64,000 nt of DNA from Cordylochernes scorpioides (taxonomy: Eukaryota > Arthropoda > Arachnida > Pseudoscorpiones > Chernetidae): contig CP092877.1 in NCBI GenBank assembly GCA_030710605.1, forward strand, positions 74,308,232-74,372,231. The letters run 5' to 3'. The notes below the pieces were generated by a model. That model had not been told where the DNA came from. It worked only from the letters and a program-made list of their open reading frames with translations, and did not search any database. A program made the position numbers and the translations under genes. Positions within the stretch are counted from its first letter, which is position 1. The number at the start of each line of letters is the position of its first letter. This document shows, in pieces, positions 10,391 through 20,867 of this stretch.

Positions 10391-11713
10391 CGATTTTTGT
10401 TCAAAAGGTATCGCGACTTTTGTGTTTTTTCAAAAATTATTTTTTTATTCATGAGTACCTATTTTGTTCCCTTCAAAGTAATCCCCATGAGATATTATAC
10501 ACTTGTGCCAACGGTTTTTTCCAATCTTCGAAGCACTTCAAAAAATCATTTTTTAAAAATCTTTTTCAGCTCCTCCTTCGATGCCGTCTTTATCTCGTCA
10601 AGCGTAGCGTAACGTCGTCCTTTCATGGGCCTCTTCAGTTTAGGGAACAAGAAAAAGTTACAGGGGGCCAGATCTGGGGAATACGGTGGCTGCGGCATCA
10701 TTAGTGTGTTGTTTTTGGCCAAAAAGTCGCGCACAAGCAACGATGTGTGAGCAGGGGCGTTATCGTGGTGCAAAAGCCAATTTTTGTTCTTCCACAAATC
10801 CGGGCGTTTCTGGCGGATTGCTTCGCGCAAATTGCGCATAACTTGCAGGTAATATTCCTTATTGACCGTTCTACCCTGTGGCAAGAACTCATGATGCACC
10901 ACGCCCCTGCAATCGAAGAAAACTGTCAGCAAAACTTTCACATTCGACCGAACTTGGCGCGCTTTTTTCGGTCTTGGTTCGTGCGGCAGCTTCCATTGAG
11001 ATGATTGAGCTTTGGTTTCCACGTCATAACCATAAACCCACGCTTCGTCACCAGTTATGACCCTCTGGAGTAAATTTGGGTCGTCGCGGACAGAGTCCAA
11101 CATCTCATTAGCAATGTTTTTGCGATGCTGTTTTTGGTCGCAATTGAGCAATTTTGGTACGAATTTCGCGGCGACCCGTCTCATGCCCAAATCATTGATA
11201 AAAATCGAATGGCAAGAGCCAATCGATATGTTTAGGTCCTCAGCAACTTCTCTAACGGTGATTCGACGATTGGCCAATATCATTTTCTCCACTTCATTAA
11301 TTTTTTTCGTCTGTTGTTGAAGTACTCGGGCGTCCGGCACGCTCTTCGTCGTTCACATCTTCTCGGCCTTCTGAGAACATTTTGTACCACCGATAAACGT
11401 TGCTTCGGTCCAAGGTAGCTTCTCCGTATGCCACAGTCAACATTCGGAATGCATCCGCGCACTTAATTTCGTTTTTCACACAAAATTTGATACAGGTTCT
11501 TTGATCCATTTTTTAATAAGTAAAATTCGAAGACGATCCAAAACACCTGCAAGCAAAGCAGCTGTCAACAATTAAGTGAACATTCAAAATGGCCGAGCTT
11601 GTCGGAATAAGTGAGAGACATGAGTACCAACATAAAGCCACAAAAAGAACGAAATTCGAATATACGTAACCCGCGAAAATTCAAAATTCGCGATACTTTT
11701 TGAACACACCTCG
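10391..11713 (-). mobile_element. Mariner element
   Basis: Imperfect 26-bp terminal inverted repeats: 10391-10416 starts CGATTTTTGTTCAAAAG and the reverse complement of 11688-11713 starts CGAGGTGTGTTCAAAAA; both end GTATCGCGA. A TA precedes the left end, but the right TA is lost. The element carries one mariner-type transposase gene on the minus strand. Confidence 0.85.
10546..11509 (-). pseudogene. Mariner transposase (DD34D type), frameshifted
   Basis: Starts at the ATG at 11509 (MDQRTCIKFC) with the N-terminal helix-turn-helix (EIKCADAFRML, VYRWYKMF, GRPSTS). A frame change at the T7 run 11301-11307 moves the rest into another frame. The catalytic part has VITGDEAWVYGY (first Asp), LLHHDNAPAH (second Asp) and SPDLAPCNFFLFPKLK. 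In active mariners the third catalytic residue is the Asp after APC; here it is Asn. The copy is therefore inactive on two counts. The length of about 320 codons and the motifs fit SETMAR-like mariners common in arthropods. Confidence 0.93.
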
Positions 11714-12077
11714 CCAGTCCAAAAAAAAAAGCCTTATCACTGAGACGACTTTCGCCTTAAATAGCTGCAAGCCTGCTCGCAGCAGATTGGTCAATTCCTC
11801 GTGGGATGTCGGAAGTGACGTAAGCAAAATCCGTTACTAACAGAACTGCGTCTCTTTTCTTTTAGGAACCCTAAATATATTGAATTATATTTGAAAGTTA
11901 GAGACACCCAGTGGATTATTGTTAGGGGATAATTGGTACATATAAAATTTGAATTATAATTAAACAATTAATTAAATAGTTAAAAGTAACAACATACTAA
12001 TTGAAAAAGGGGAACTATTAAAAAAGGTGTCGTGAAATGTATGGTGGTATATTGTTACACACACACACCTATATATA
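11714..12077. other. Spacer without recognised gene
   Basis: Contains a mixed-composition segment (11740-11880) and AT-rich sequence ending in a short (CA)n tract before the TA that starts element A. I found no gene. Confidence 0.4.
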
Positions 12078-12574
12078 CAGGGTGATCCAAAAGTCCCGCA
12101 CAACTTTAAAAATTAATAACTCCGCGAATATTTGCGCTAGAGCAATGCGGTAAACACCATTGTGTTCAGAATGCAATGGGATTTTTTATGGCAAATATTG
12201 AAAATTTCGAAATTGATTTTAGTTACAATTTCATTCCCTAGATGGCGCTGTACCAGAATCAGAAATTCAGCGGCCAAATTGTTTGATTAATTGAAAAATA
12301 TAACTGATCGGCACGTATTTTTCCTTTTTGTATACCAGGAAAGAATCCTAATAATATCAAATCGTTAATTAATAAAGCACCATTTCGCCAAAAGTTAGAA
12401 GAAATGGTTAACGATTTTTAAATACAATCTGAGATATGTAAAATAGGTATATGCAAATTGAAACATGTAGCAAAAAATATTTATATTTTTGATAGAGTTT
12501 TTTCAAATATATTGAATGTTTGAAAAACATAGCTGAATTCAATACACGATTTTTTTGAAATGTTAATATAGTAC

Positions 12575-14277
12575 TGTTGGGGCACGTTTTTTTGTAACCA
12601 TACCCCAACAGAAGGCGTATGTATAATCAAATCAAATGGATACATGGCTTCCCTCCCACATAGACTTACAGACCATTTTTTTGCCCAGAAACTTAGACAC
12701 TTGGTGACACCAGACTTCCATGCCGAAAGCTGATGCCTGGTAAAGAAGAAGACATCCAGAGACATCCGAGCTGGAAACTGTTGTTTCATATGTACATATA
12801 TTCCCCTCACCAAAAATTTAGGTAAAGGTGACCAGAAAAAAAAAAAAAAAAGAGAAAAATGGAGAAGGAAGATCTCTAAAGACTGAAACTTATAAAATAT
12901 CCTTCCCGAGAAAGGAAAGCATCACATTACAGTCCAGGTAAAAAGGGCCTGGGTCAATTTTAGCCAAGACGGGGGGGCGATATATATACCATCCCGAGAA
13001 AAAGGGAGGATTGTATTTCAACCCATGTGGAAGGACGGGGGGAGGGAGTCTGAAATCTTACACTACCGCAGGGGTTGTTTCTCTCTTTAGATTTTTTTTT
13101 GTTTTGGTAATACTATATGTTCTATTTTGAAGGGGAGAGGCCTGGGGCGTCTATGAAATTGATACTGGAGCCGTTGGCCATTTTGATTGGTTTTTTTTTC
13201 GGCGAATGAAAATGGAGAATGAGATGATATAAAAGAAGGTTCTTTGCCAAAAGGGAATTTTCGATCGGAGTCGCTCAGTGAGAAGGACGATTTTTAGACG
13301 GGCCTGAGACGTAGAGGAGACCAGACCTTGCCGCCGCTTTCGAGAGAAGGTAAGCCCCTTGCCATTATGGCTTAGCCCCCCCTTTTTTTTTTTATTTTTC
13401 GAACAGAAGCTAATCTATTTAGATTCTGAATGGGCCCTAAAGGGCTTTAAGTGACTTAAAAGGAGTGTTAGGGTTCGTATATTTTGTCCCGCTAGAATAG
13501 ATGGAGATCTAGGTTTCCCCCCTTTTTTGTGTAGTAGCCAACCTAGATTTCGCATGGGCCCTAAAGGGCTATAAAGTAACTTCAGGTCACCTCTATCTAA
13601 ATTTTACTATGTAAATAGCATATCTCGTCAGTATAGACATGTTCCCAAATTTTAAGATATTTAAATAAATATCTAGAGAAATTTTCTTGTCTCCTCTGTT
13701 ACCTATTTCATACATAATTTGTCTTAGGGTGCTATTCCAACTGTTTAAATAAAATGTTGTATGTTTATTACCTATTTGAAGGGAATGTTACTAATAATCA
13801 AGTCTCCCATAAATTACCGGCCACATACATTGCCGCGAGTGTCTGTGTTTCAGTGTTTTATAGATTGCCCAATTTAATAACGATTTCGTGGGTTGTCAGA
13901 TGAAGTTGTATAATAGTGTCGCGGTTGTTTCCATCTTTAGACCACTGTACTGACAATATTATATGCTCAATCCTTGCTTTAGCTCAACTCTTAATCAATT
14001 ACAGAGTTTTTTTTTTTCCCTTTTTCTTTTTTATTTATTTTATTTATCCTATTTGCACAAGTTGTATTACATGTGATGATGTAAAGACATATGCCGATAG
14101 TGCATCACTGACAGCTGTGCTGCTATTATACAACATTAAGGTCTTGCTTCGGGTTATATACATAGGGTTGTTGGCCTAAATTGCTATATACATATATATA
14201 TACTTAAGTAAGGAGACTTTAATAAGTCACATCGTGTATCCTCCCTTTTCAACTATCTAAACCAGGGGAACCCATCA
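12575..14277. mobile_element. 1.7-kb solo LTR in element A
   Basis: The insertion begins TGTTGGGGCACG, ends AACCCATCA, and is flanked by GTAC at 12571-12574 and 14278-14281. Element B shows the empty site with a single GTAC. TG...CA ends plus a 4-bp duplication mark an LTR without internal region. It contains a TATA-like GATATAAAAGAAGG near 13225 followed by GTCGCTCAGTGAGAAGGA, a possible splice donor (GAAGGTAAGC, about 13346) and AATAAA signals near 13670 and 13748. No ORF of note. Other copies would be needed to assign the family. Confidence 0.75.
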
Positions 14278-14941
14278 GTACCAAAAATTATGATGGTACT
14301 ACTAATAGGATTTATTGCTATAAGGAATGTGTAATTTCTTGAATAATTGGCGACACTCGACTATTTAACTGGAAATTTGTCATGATCCAACAAATGAAAT
14401 ATAGATGGGAGTGACAAAATACATTTGTCGTACTTTATTCCAAATATCCTATGGGCTTGTCAAATGTTATCATTGTTTATTATACTGTACACGATTTTTA
14501 AAAATGTATCCCCTCAAAAATAAATATAATTTTTAAATCAACCTTTTGCGTTGAAAAACGTGGTAGTAAAATCATTTTGTATTATTTTTATTTTGCCCAA
14601 AATTTCTAAAGGTGGGGGGTTACAGAGAATATTCCTTATGCTATTTCTTTTAATGAGCGAAAAGCGATAAATTAAACATAAGGGATAAAATTGTGTGTAC
14701 AGTGTTATTCGAGAAGTTATGACACTTTGGTCTGCACGACATAATATAAGATGTGGGCAAATGACAAACAAACAAAAATTACTGTTCACAAATAAAAAAG
14801 AGACAAGATATGAGGACAGAATTTATTTACCCATAACCCAACACAAAGAGCTGCAAAACATTGGTAGATAATATAATACATGGCAGCTTATATAACACAT
14901 GAGGTAACTTGTCTCTTGGAGGCCTTGTCTCTTGTATTAGA

Positions 14942-16048
14942 TCACAATCCTTGCTCAATGTGGCGCCCTTCATTCTCAAACACCGCCTGCAGACGATAGG
15001 TGACAGATTGGACAGCATTAAATAACATATCTGTTGAAATTGATGAAACGTGCCGTCTGATAGAAGCCTTCAACATGGCCAATGTGGTAGGCCGGCATCG
15101 ATAAACACGCGAATTAATGTACCCCCATAGCCAAAAATCGCAAGGCGTTAAGTCTGGTGATCTTGAAGGCCACTGGTGTATAAAGTGGCGACTTATCACA
15201 CGATCTTCACCGAACGTATCCTTCAGCAATTGTTTGGCACCGCGGGAGATATGAGGAGGTCCTCTATCTTGCATGAATGTTATTTCGCTCAGTGCTTGTC
15301 TGTCCTGCAATATGGGGATAACCTTTTCTCTCAAAAGTTGAACATAACGTTCACCAGTTACAGAAACGGTTTTAAAAGTTCTTCCATTTATTTCTTCAAA
15401 GAAAAATGGCCCAATAATAAAAGAAGAAGTGAACCCACACCAAACTGTAACTCTGGGCTGATGAAGTGGCATTTCTGTAAAAATCCTAGGGTTTTCTGTA
15501 GCCCAAATGCGGCTGTTTTGAGTGTTGACTTCTCCATTTAGAGAAAAGTGAGCTTCATCTGTCCACAGAAAATTCGACAGCCAGTTTTCATCAATATCAA
15601 TTTGCCGGAAAACCCATGCAGCAAATTCTTGACGCTTCTCAAAATCGCCGACTTTTAGCTCGTGAAATCTTTGAATTTTGTACGGGTATTTTTTAAGAAA
15701 AATTCTTAGAGCTCTCCAAACTGTTCCATACGAAATACCCGTTTGTCGAGAAACTTGTCGAGCACTTACTTCTCCATACGTGGATAACGTTTCAATAGCT
15801 TCAACATTCTGCGAAACCGTAACAGCCACTGACTTGCGTGTCGATGGTCTTCCACTCCGAGGTTTTGCTTTCAGAGATCCAGTCTTCTCAAAATTTTTTA
15901 TCATTCTCCTTAGAGAGTAGAAACTCATGGGTCCTTTACCTCTTCGAATACCTTTAAAGTTACGAAACGCTCGTAAAGCTTCAGTTGAAGATTCTGAATT
16001 GCAATAATAAAATTTCACCAAGAGTACTTTATCCTGTAGTGACGGCAT
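14942..16048 (-). CDS. Tc1/mariner-superfamily transposase, intact ORF
   Basis: A 368-residue ORF; I take the ATG at 16048 (MPSLQDKVLL) because the upstream part of the open frame runs into the solo LTR. N-terminal helix-turn-helix region: SFYSLRRMIKNFEKTGSL, SGRPSTRKS, QTGISYGTVWRALR. Catalytic domain: WTDEAHFSLNGEVNTQN (first Asp), FMQDRGPPHISRGAK (second Asp), WPSRSPDLTPCDFWLWGYI (third Asp, in PCDFW). I count 42 residues between the second and third Asp, longer than mariner (34), so it belongs to another clade of the superfamily. The ORF has no stops and keeps all three acidic residues although the element is invaded by two LTRs. Element B (29150-30238) is a frameshifted relative. Confidence 0.85.
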   Translation of the reverse strand: MPSLQDKVLLVKFYYCNSESSTEALRAFRNFKGIRRGKGPMSFYSLRRMIKNFEKTGSLKAKPRSGRPSTRKSVAVTVSQNVEAIETLSTYGEVSARQVSRQTGISYGTVWRALRIFLKKYPYKIQRFHELKVGDFEKRQEFAAWVFRQIDIDENWLSNFLWTDEAHFSLNGEVNTQNSRIWATENPRIFTEMPLHQPRVTVWCGFTSSFIIGPFFFEEINGRTFKTVSVTGERYVQLLREKVIPILQDRQALSEITFMQDRGPPHISRGAKQLLKDTFGEDRVISRHFIHQWPSRSPDLTPCDFWLWGYINSRVYRCRPTTLAMLKASIRRHVSSISTDMLFNAVQSVTYRLQAVFENEGRHIEQGL

Positions 16049-16097
16049 CCCAGAGTAAAATAAATGATCAGGGATAGTTGAATTTTTCAAATGAATT

Positions 16098-16421
16098 TGT
16101 GGCGAACGCACTTTGCTTCAGCGAACAAAGCTTCAAAACACATACGGGCAGAAAGATGGCGGCCCCACTTTGCCTCGGCAAGCACGTGTTTTAAGAACAC
16201 TTCACTACGCATGCGCGGGCGTCATCCAGAACTTTCTAGCGGCTGGCTTCTTCCGACACACTTGATCTGGCCACACTGCAGCGGTAAACATCTAGGGCTA
16301 AAACTCCAACGGCCGTTATTTCAACCGTTGCTTATTTTCTCTTTATAATGTCTCTCTTGCTTTAAATAAATTAATTTTAATTATAATTTTATCAGCAGCC
16401 TTTCCACAAGCCACACCAACA
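16098..16421 (+). mobile_element. Solo LTR, 324 bp
   Basis: Starts TGTGGCGAACGC and ends CCACACCAACA, flanked by AATT at 16094-16097 and 16422-16425. It lies upstream of the transposase ORF of element A. A TTTCTCTTTATAATG TATA-like box and TTTAAATAAATTAATT signals lie in the second half. A related copy is at 2292-2591. Confidence 0.8.
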
Positions 16422-16445
16422 AATTAAAATAAACATAATCGATAT

Positions 16446-16916
16446 ATGGCTTCTGAAGCCAACTGTGCGGACGTGTTTGGCATCGCTTGTCTCGTACCGC
16501 GAATGGGATTTAACTCTGCATATCACAATATAGTATTAAAAGTAACTCCTAAAGTTTACCAAATTTTAAGAAAAATGGGTAATGAGATATACACCTATTT
16601 TGAGCGATGTTCTACACAAGACAGAATATTTGTAAGACAATGCCAAAATTGTTTTGAATTTAATCCGTACCACAAAACAAAAGACTGCCAAAACATTAAA
16701 ATATGTAAAATATGCGGTGTACAGGGTAGCCACAACTGTACTGAAGCGCCAAATTGTCACCATTTCTCTAAGCACCCTAAATTTAAAAACCTTTCTACAA
16801 ACCATAAATCAAATTCAAGTGAATGCCCGATTTACAAATCACAAATAGACAAAATTACCCAAAGGACACAATATTCACAAATACACGAGGGAAATGATGT
16901 AGCAAATACAATTTAA
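16446..16916 (+). pseudogene. LINE-C ORF1 (Gag-like), truncated
   Basis: A 156-residue ORF from the ATG at 16446. The useful part is CQNCFEFNPYHKTKDC, a CX2CX8HX4C knuckle, followed by CKICGVQGSHNC and CHHFSKHPKF, the array of Cys/His knuckles typical of ORF1 proteins of I/R1/Jockey-type LINEs that bind their own RNA. The first 20 residues look unrelated to the rest and may come from flanking sequence. It is shorter than usual ORF1 proteins, so it is probably 5'-truncated. Confidence 0.7.
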
Positions 16917-16946
16917 AGCTTAATCTTAAATAGATTAATATCCTAT

Positions 16947-17995
16947 ATGATTGAAAATGTGAGATGTATTCAACAAAATGTAAGAAAAAGTTTTACTGCG
17001 ATAAGTAAACTACAGGCCAACACTAGAGATGACCCACCTGACAAGGACGAGAGTGGGTAACACCCTCATTTCCAGACAGTCATGAACCGGGATCGAATCC
17101 CGCGTTAACATTTTGTTTGATATGTGAATATCCTTCACCTGACATTCTTTTGATTCAAGAACCATATGTTTTACATGAAAATGTTATTTATGATATGGAC
17201 TCTCAAATTATATGTTCGAATAAAACTGGGGAAAAATATACGGCAACTATAATTTTAAATAAAAATATAAAGTTCAGCAAAGAGGAAAAATTCACAAATT
17301 CTTTTTGTACAACAATATCTATTTCTACAGTTAAAGCAAAATTAATTATTTCTAATTTCTACATTCATCCGAATACATTTAACCCTGTTCATCAAACATT
17401 CATTAGAGATCTGCTCAAAACGTATATAAATCAACCTGTAATCCTTTGCGGTGATTTTAATTCAAGACCTACTATATGGTTTGTTATAAACTCTAATGGA
17501 TATAGATTACAACCTATTATAGACGAATGTAACCTCTTTATACATAACCTGAAAAAACACCCACCTGCCGCGGAGAGTAAGTATAATTGATCTCACAATC
17601 TCGAATAAACACTCACTAAGTTTAATAAACAACTGGCATACCTCTGATTTGACTAATATTTCCGACCATGTTGCTGTTAAATTTGATATCAGGTTAAAGA
17701 ATGGTCATTTATTCAATAATCAAATTTCCACTTTGAAAAAAATGCGAATTGGGCAAATTTTTCTAATAACATATCATTACAAGATACAAAAAACTGGTAA
17801 TTGATATAAGCAGAGTGAAAGATGAGGAAGACATTGATGGGATAGTGAACGCACTCATGAATTTATTGAGAGAAGCAGCATATAAATCTTCGAAGGTTAA
17901 ATCCCCCATTAATAAACATGTTTCCAGAATTGACTGGTGGACTAATGAACAGGAAATAATAAAAAATCATTTTCATTATATTAGAAACTAGTATT
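16947..17995 (+). pseudogene. LINE-C ORF2 N-terminal endonuclease
   Basis: The ATG at 16947 gives MIENVRCIQQNV, a typical start of an apurinic-type endonuclease. A SINE interrupts at about 17019-17110. The domain continues in another frame with SPDILLIQEPYV (catalytic Glu), VILCGDFNSRPTIW (GDFN motif) and, after another frame change near 17590, ISDHVAVKFDI (SDH motif). It is stopped by the LTR insertion at 17996. The endonuclease would nick the genomic target to prime reverse transcription; this copy cannot make it. Confidence 0.8.
17019..17110 (+). mobile_element. SINE-2 fragment with tRNA-like B box
   Basis: The segment contains GAGTGGGTAACACCC and GGATCGAATCCCGCG, a B-box-like tRNA T-arm, then TTAACATTTTGTTT. 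The same string in reverse orientation lies at 56671-56760. It interrupts the LINE-C endonuclease. Boundaries are approximate. Confidence 0.55.
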
Positions 17996-18313
17996 TGAGA
18001 TAAGAGGATGCCAGCGGGCGACGCTGGCATGGGACGCCGGGAATTCTGCGAGCTGGCCAGCCGGCCTGCGCGCGCACCGGGGGCTGCGCGCGCACTTTTC
18101 GAACACCGCCTGATGTCAGCCGGCTGTTTACCGCGCGTCGCTACAACCTGCGGCTTTTCCTTCCATTATATAATACTCTAGGCGCTGGTGGAGTAAAAAC
18201 TGTACTCCATCTGCCTCTTATAATTGTATGTAATTTTTGGACTTATTAAAATATAAATTATTAATTTATAGTTCTCACTGCAGCTCGAACCTTTACCCTA
18301 ACGCGGTAGAACA
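17996..18313 (+). repeat. 5' LTR of the KH-carrying element
   Basis: TGAGATAAGAGG...GGTAGAACA, 318 bp. It has a hairpin GATGCCAGCG...CGCTGGCAT at the start, GC-rich CGCGCGCACC/GCGCGCGCAC arms, and a TATA-like TTATATAATACTC at about 18166-18178 that likely marks the promoter. Confidence 0.92.
18166..18178 (+). promoter_or_regulatory. Putative LTR TATA box
   Basis: TTATATAATACTC is the best TATA match in the 5' LTR, with the same sequence in the 3' LTR at about 20920-20932. No initiator was assigned. Confidence 0.5.
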
Positions 18314-18331
18314 TGGCGCAGTCGACATTCG
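18314..18331 (+). promoter_or_regulatory. Putative primer-binding site
   Basis: TGGCGCAGTCGACATTC lies directly after the 5' LTR, where the tRNA primer-binding site of a Gypsy element is expected. I could not name the tRNA. Confidence 0.5.
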
Positions 18332-18384
18332 GTTAATTATAGCCGTTTTTTTAAGTGACAGCTCAGTGACAATTAGTAATCAAG

Positions 18385-20199
18385 ATGCCCTCAAGAAGGA
18401 ATCGCCGACCATCCCAAACCCCTCCAGAGAACCCTGCCTCGCCGACCAGCACCGACATCCTCAGGTCCATAGCCGCACTGTTGCAGCAGATGGCTACTCG
18501 GAATCCGACACCGACAGTCCCATTAGGAGCTCCTCCTCACCACGCCACAAAAATCATCCAGCTTCCTAAACTGGCTTCCCCGGAGGAGTTAACGATGTCT
18601 TTTTTCCGCGATTGGAAACAACGTTGGAACGACTACGTGGACGCCCAACAAGTAGCCACCTTCCCGCTATCCACACAGCAAGTGACTTTGCGTGCCGCCC
18701 TCCATTCCGAATGGACCATCCTTTGGCAATCAGGCCGCCTTCATATTTCTACCACCACCACCCTCGATGAAGCCGTGAATGCTCTCGAGGCCTACCTACG
18801 CAAGAAGCGAAACCCCCTCCTTGATCGGCAAGATTTTCATCGTAGGGACCAACAAACCGGAGAATCGGTGGATCGCTACTTCGCAGCCCTTAATGCTCTT
18901 GATGACTCGTGTGCACATGAGCTGGATTTTAAGTGCAGCACATGCGGCGAACCGTGTATTACAATATGCACAAAAAGAGCTTGTGGGAAAACGTTTGCCC
19001 TTGCTGGTTATCAACAGCAACTCCGTATCCGTGACAGGTTAATATGTGGCCTGTTTGATAAAGACCTCCAACGAAAAGTACTGGCGGAGCAGTACAATTC
19101 CGACCTCTCCCTGGACCGAGTCCTCTCAATTTGCATCGCACATGAGAGTGCTACCGCCGTGGGCGCGACTCTTTCACCCTCCCCAACCACCTCCCCCGAA
19201 GCCTTCATTGCAACCAGACGTGCACCTTCAACCTACAAGCATCAACAAGCCAGCTCGTCTGAAACCTCACCTAAGGCCAACCGTTTCTTTCAGAAACCCT
19301 ATGATCCTAACGACCCCTGCTCCGGATGTGGGGCGAACCCAAGACACCGCCGTGACCAGTGCCCAGCAAAAGACATAGAGTGTAACAAATGCGGCATCAC
19401 CGGGCATTACGGAAGGGTTTGCCGACAACTGAAACGGAAACCCACAACCAAACCTAATATCCCGCCACCCGCAACCAGAAATAATCAGTCCCAACCAGGA
19501 CCCTCAAACACAGTTGTTGCAGCTGGAGTACGCAACGAACTCATAACCATTACGACCGATATCAACCATAAGTTACACCAAATCCGTTGGCTGGCGGACC
19601 CGGGGTCAGATCTGGATCTAATCCCAGAATCAGAATTCCTGTTACTGGGTGAGCAGACCCGATCAGCACTCAACCCGAAGAACGTCCCTTGCGTAGGAGC
19701 CAACGGCATCAGCTTAAGTCCTTGTGGATCGTTCGTCGCGGCACTGCATCTCAACGGGAAAACATACAGTACTACCGTTGGAGTCTGCAAGCACCTGAAC
19801 GCCCCTCTCTTGAGCAAGAGCGGATGCAAAGCCTTAGGACTTCTGCCGGATAACTGGCCCCATTCAATGATCGTCAATGCCATAACCAACGGACAAGTTC
19901 TAACGTTCCCGCCGACCCCGGTGAGAGCCAATGAGATCGATAAGCAGTCTATCCTTACCCATTATGCTAGAGCGTTCGACGACACAGTGTTAAAACCCAT
20001 GCAAGGACCCCCCATGTCTATCGAACTAGTTAAAGATGCCGTTCCTTGCAAACGCTACCGGGCATACAACGTTCCCTTTCACTGGAGAGACCCCGTCAAA
20101 ACTCAACTCGATACCATGTTGGCGAAAGGGATAATCGAACAGGTACCCGTCGGCGAAGCCATCGATTGGTGCCATCCTATGGTAGTCGTCCCGAAAAAG
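18385..20199 (+). CDS. Gag, protease-like and partial reverse transcriptase
   Basis: Open frame from the ATG at 18385 ([14 protein letters not shown]), continuing open to 20307 past the junction. Gag: retrotransposon capsid-type region ([42 protein letters not shown]), a Cys-rich insert ([14 protein letters not shown]), then two zinc knuckles, [15 protein letters not shown] and [14 protein letters not shown]. Protease-like: [16 protein letters not shown], where the usual D-S/T-G is D-P-G, so activity is doubtful. Reverse transcriptase begins with [27 protein letters not shown] and [12 protein letters not shown] and stops there; the YXDD active site is missing. The protein could supply Gag for particle assembly, but not reverse transcription. 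Confidence 0.85.
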
Positions 20200-20867
20200 G
20201 CTCATCACAAGTCACTATACCAAATGATCTCGCCGGTGCCATCATTGGGAAAGGTGGTCAACGCATCAGGAAGATCCGGCGCGAGTCTGGTGCGGGGATC
20301 ACCATAGATGAGTCTCAACCTGGTAGCAACGAACGGGTCATCACCATCTCTGGCACGCCCCAGCAGATCCAGATGGCCCAGTACCTCTTGCAGCAAAATG
20401 TAAGAGAACATTCCTTCCGGAAGCGATACAATCGCAACGCCAAACCACTCTCACATTTGGAAGTGGGAGCAATAGTCCTTGTCCAGGATCACCGCACAAA
20501 ACATTGGACCCTCCTTGCTAAGGTTCTCGAACAACTTCCACGCGGTCGCAGCTACCTCATCCGGACCGACGCCGGACGCCTTCTTCGCCGTAATCGCAGA
20601 TTCTTACGACCTTTCGTGCCTCCACCGTACACCACCCCACCCAACTCAGCTCAACATCAGCAGACCTTATCCCCTCGAACCCGAGAACCGAACCCGCGTT
20701 ATAGCAACTACGTTGGATCGGTCCCAAGTCCCAATCTCCAGGGGGGGCATGAGATAAGAGGATGCCAGCGGGCGACGCTGGCATGGGACGCCGGGAATTC
20801 TGCGAGCTGGCCAGCCGGCCTGCGCGCGCACCGGGGGCTGCGCGCGCACTTTTCGAACACCGCCTGA
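20199..20867 (+). CDS. hnRNP K-like KH domain fused to integrase C-terminus
   Basis: Frame -1 relative to Gag. From about 20205 to 20411 it encodes a type I KH domain: [17 protein letters not shown] (GXXG loop GKGG), [35 protein letters not shown]. This pattern, including the IPxDLAGxIIGKGG start, matches KH3 of hnRNP K, a poly(C)-binding host protein; I recognise it from the family, not from a search. It runs in frame into [29 protein letters not shown] and RNRRFLRPF, the C-terminal tail of Gypsy integrases. The frame stays open into the 3' LTR, to a stop at 20867. No intron is visible in the KH segment. How it is translated is unknown: a shift at 20193-20199 or an internal ATG at 20046 are options. 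Confidence 0.85.
   Translation, partial: GSSQVTIPNDLAGAIIGKGGQRIRKIRRESGAGITIDESQPGSNERVITISGTPQQIQMAQYLLQQNVREHSFRKRYNRNAKPLSHLEVGAIVLVQDHRTKHWTLLAKVLEQLPRGRSYLIRTDAGRLLRRNRRFLRPFVPPPYTTPPNSAQHQQTLSPRTREPNPRYSNYVGSVPSPNLQGGHEIRGCQRATLAWDAGNSASWPAGLRAHRGLRAHFSNTA
20733..20749 (+). promoter_or_regulatory. Polypurine tract
   Basis: CCAGGGGGGGCA immediately precedes the 3' LTR, the place for plus-strand DNA priming in LTR retrotransposons. Confidence 0.75.

Larger units (their letters stand above)
12078..16430 (-). mobile_element. Element A: Tc1/mariner-like transposon with nested LTRs
   Basis: The transposon's 3' end is CAGGGTGATCCAAAAGTCCC at 12078, preceded by TA. The same end closes element B at 31389, followed by TA, and the two share their 3' regions in opposite orientation (12100-12570 and 14278-14940 against 30240-31389). 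Against element B, element A carries a 1703-bp insertion at 12575-14277 and a second insertion at 16098-16421. I could not find the matching 5' terminal repeat; the right boundary is approximate. Confidence 0.75.

Noticed and set aside
18796-19494. Minus-strand ORFs within the gag region
   Set aside because: They mirror the real plus-strand Gag and carry no domain.
20046-20204. ATG at 20046 as the true start of the KH protein
   Set aside because: The stretch 20046-20200 is a shifted reading of the reverse transcriptase N-terminus, so it is kept only as one possible initiation site.
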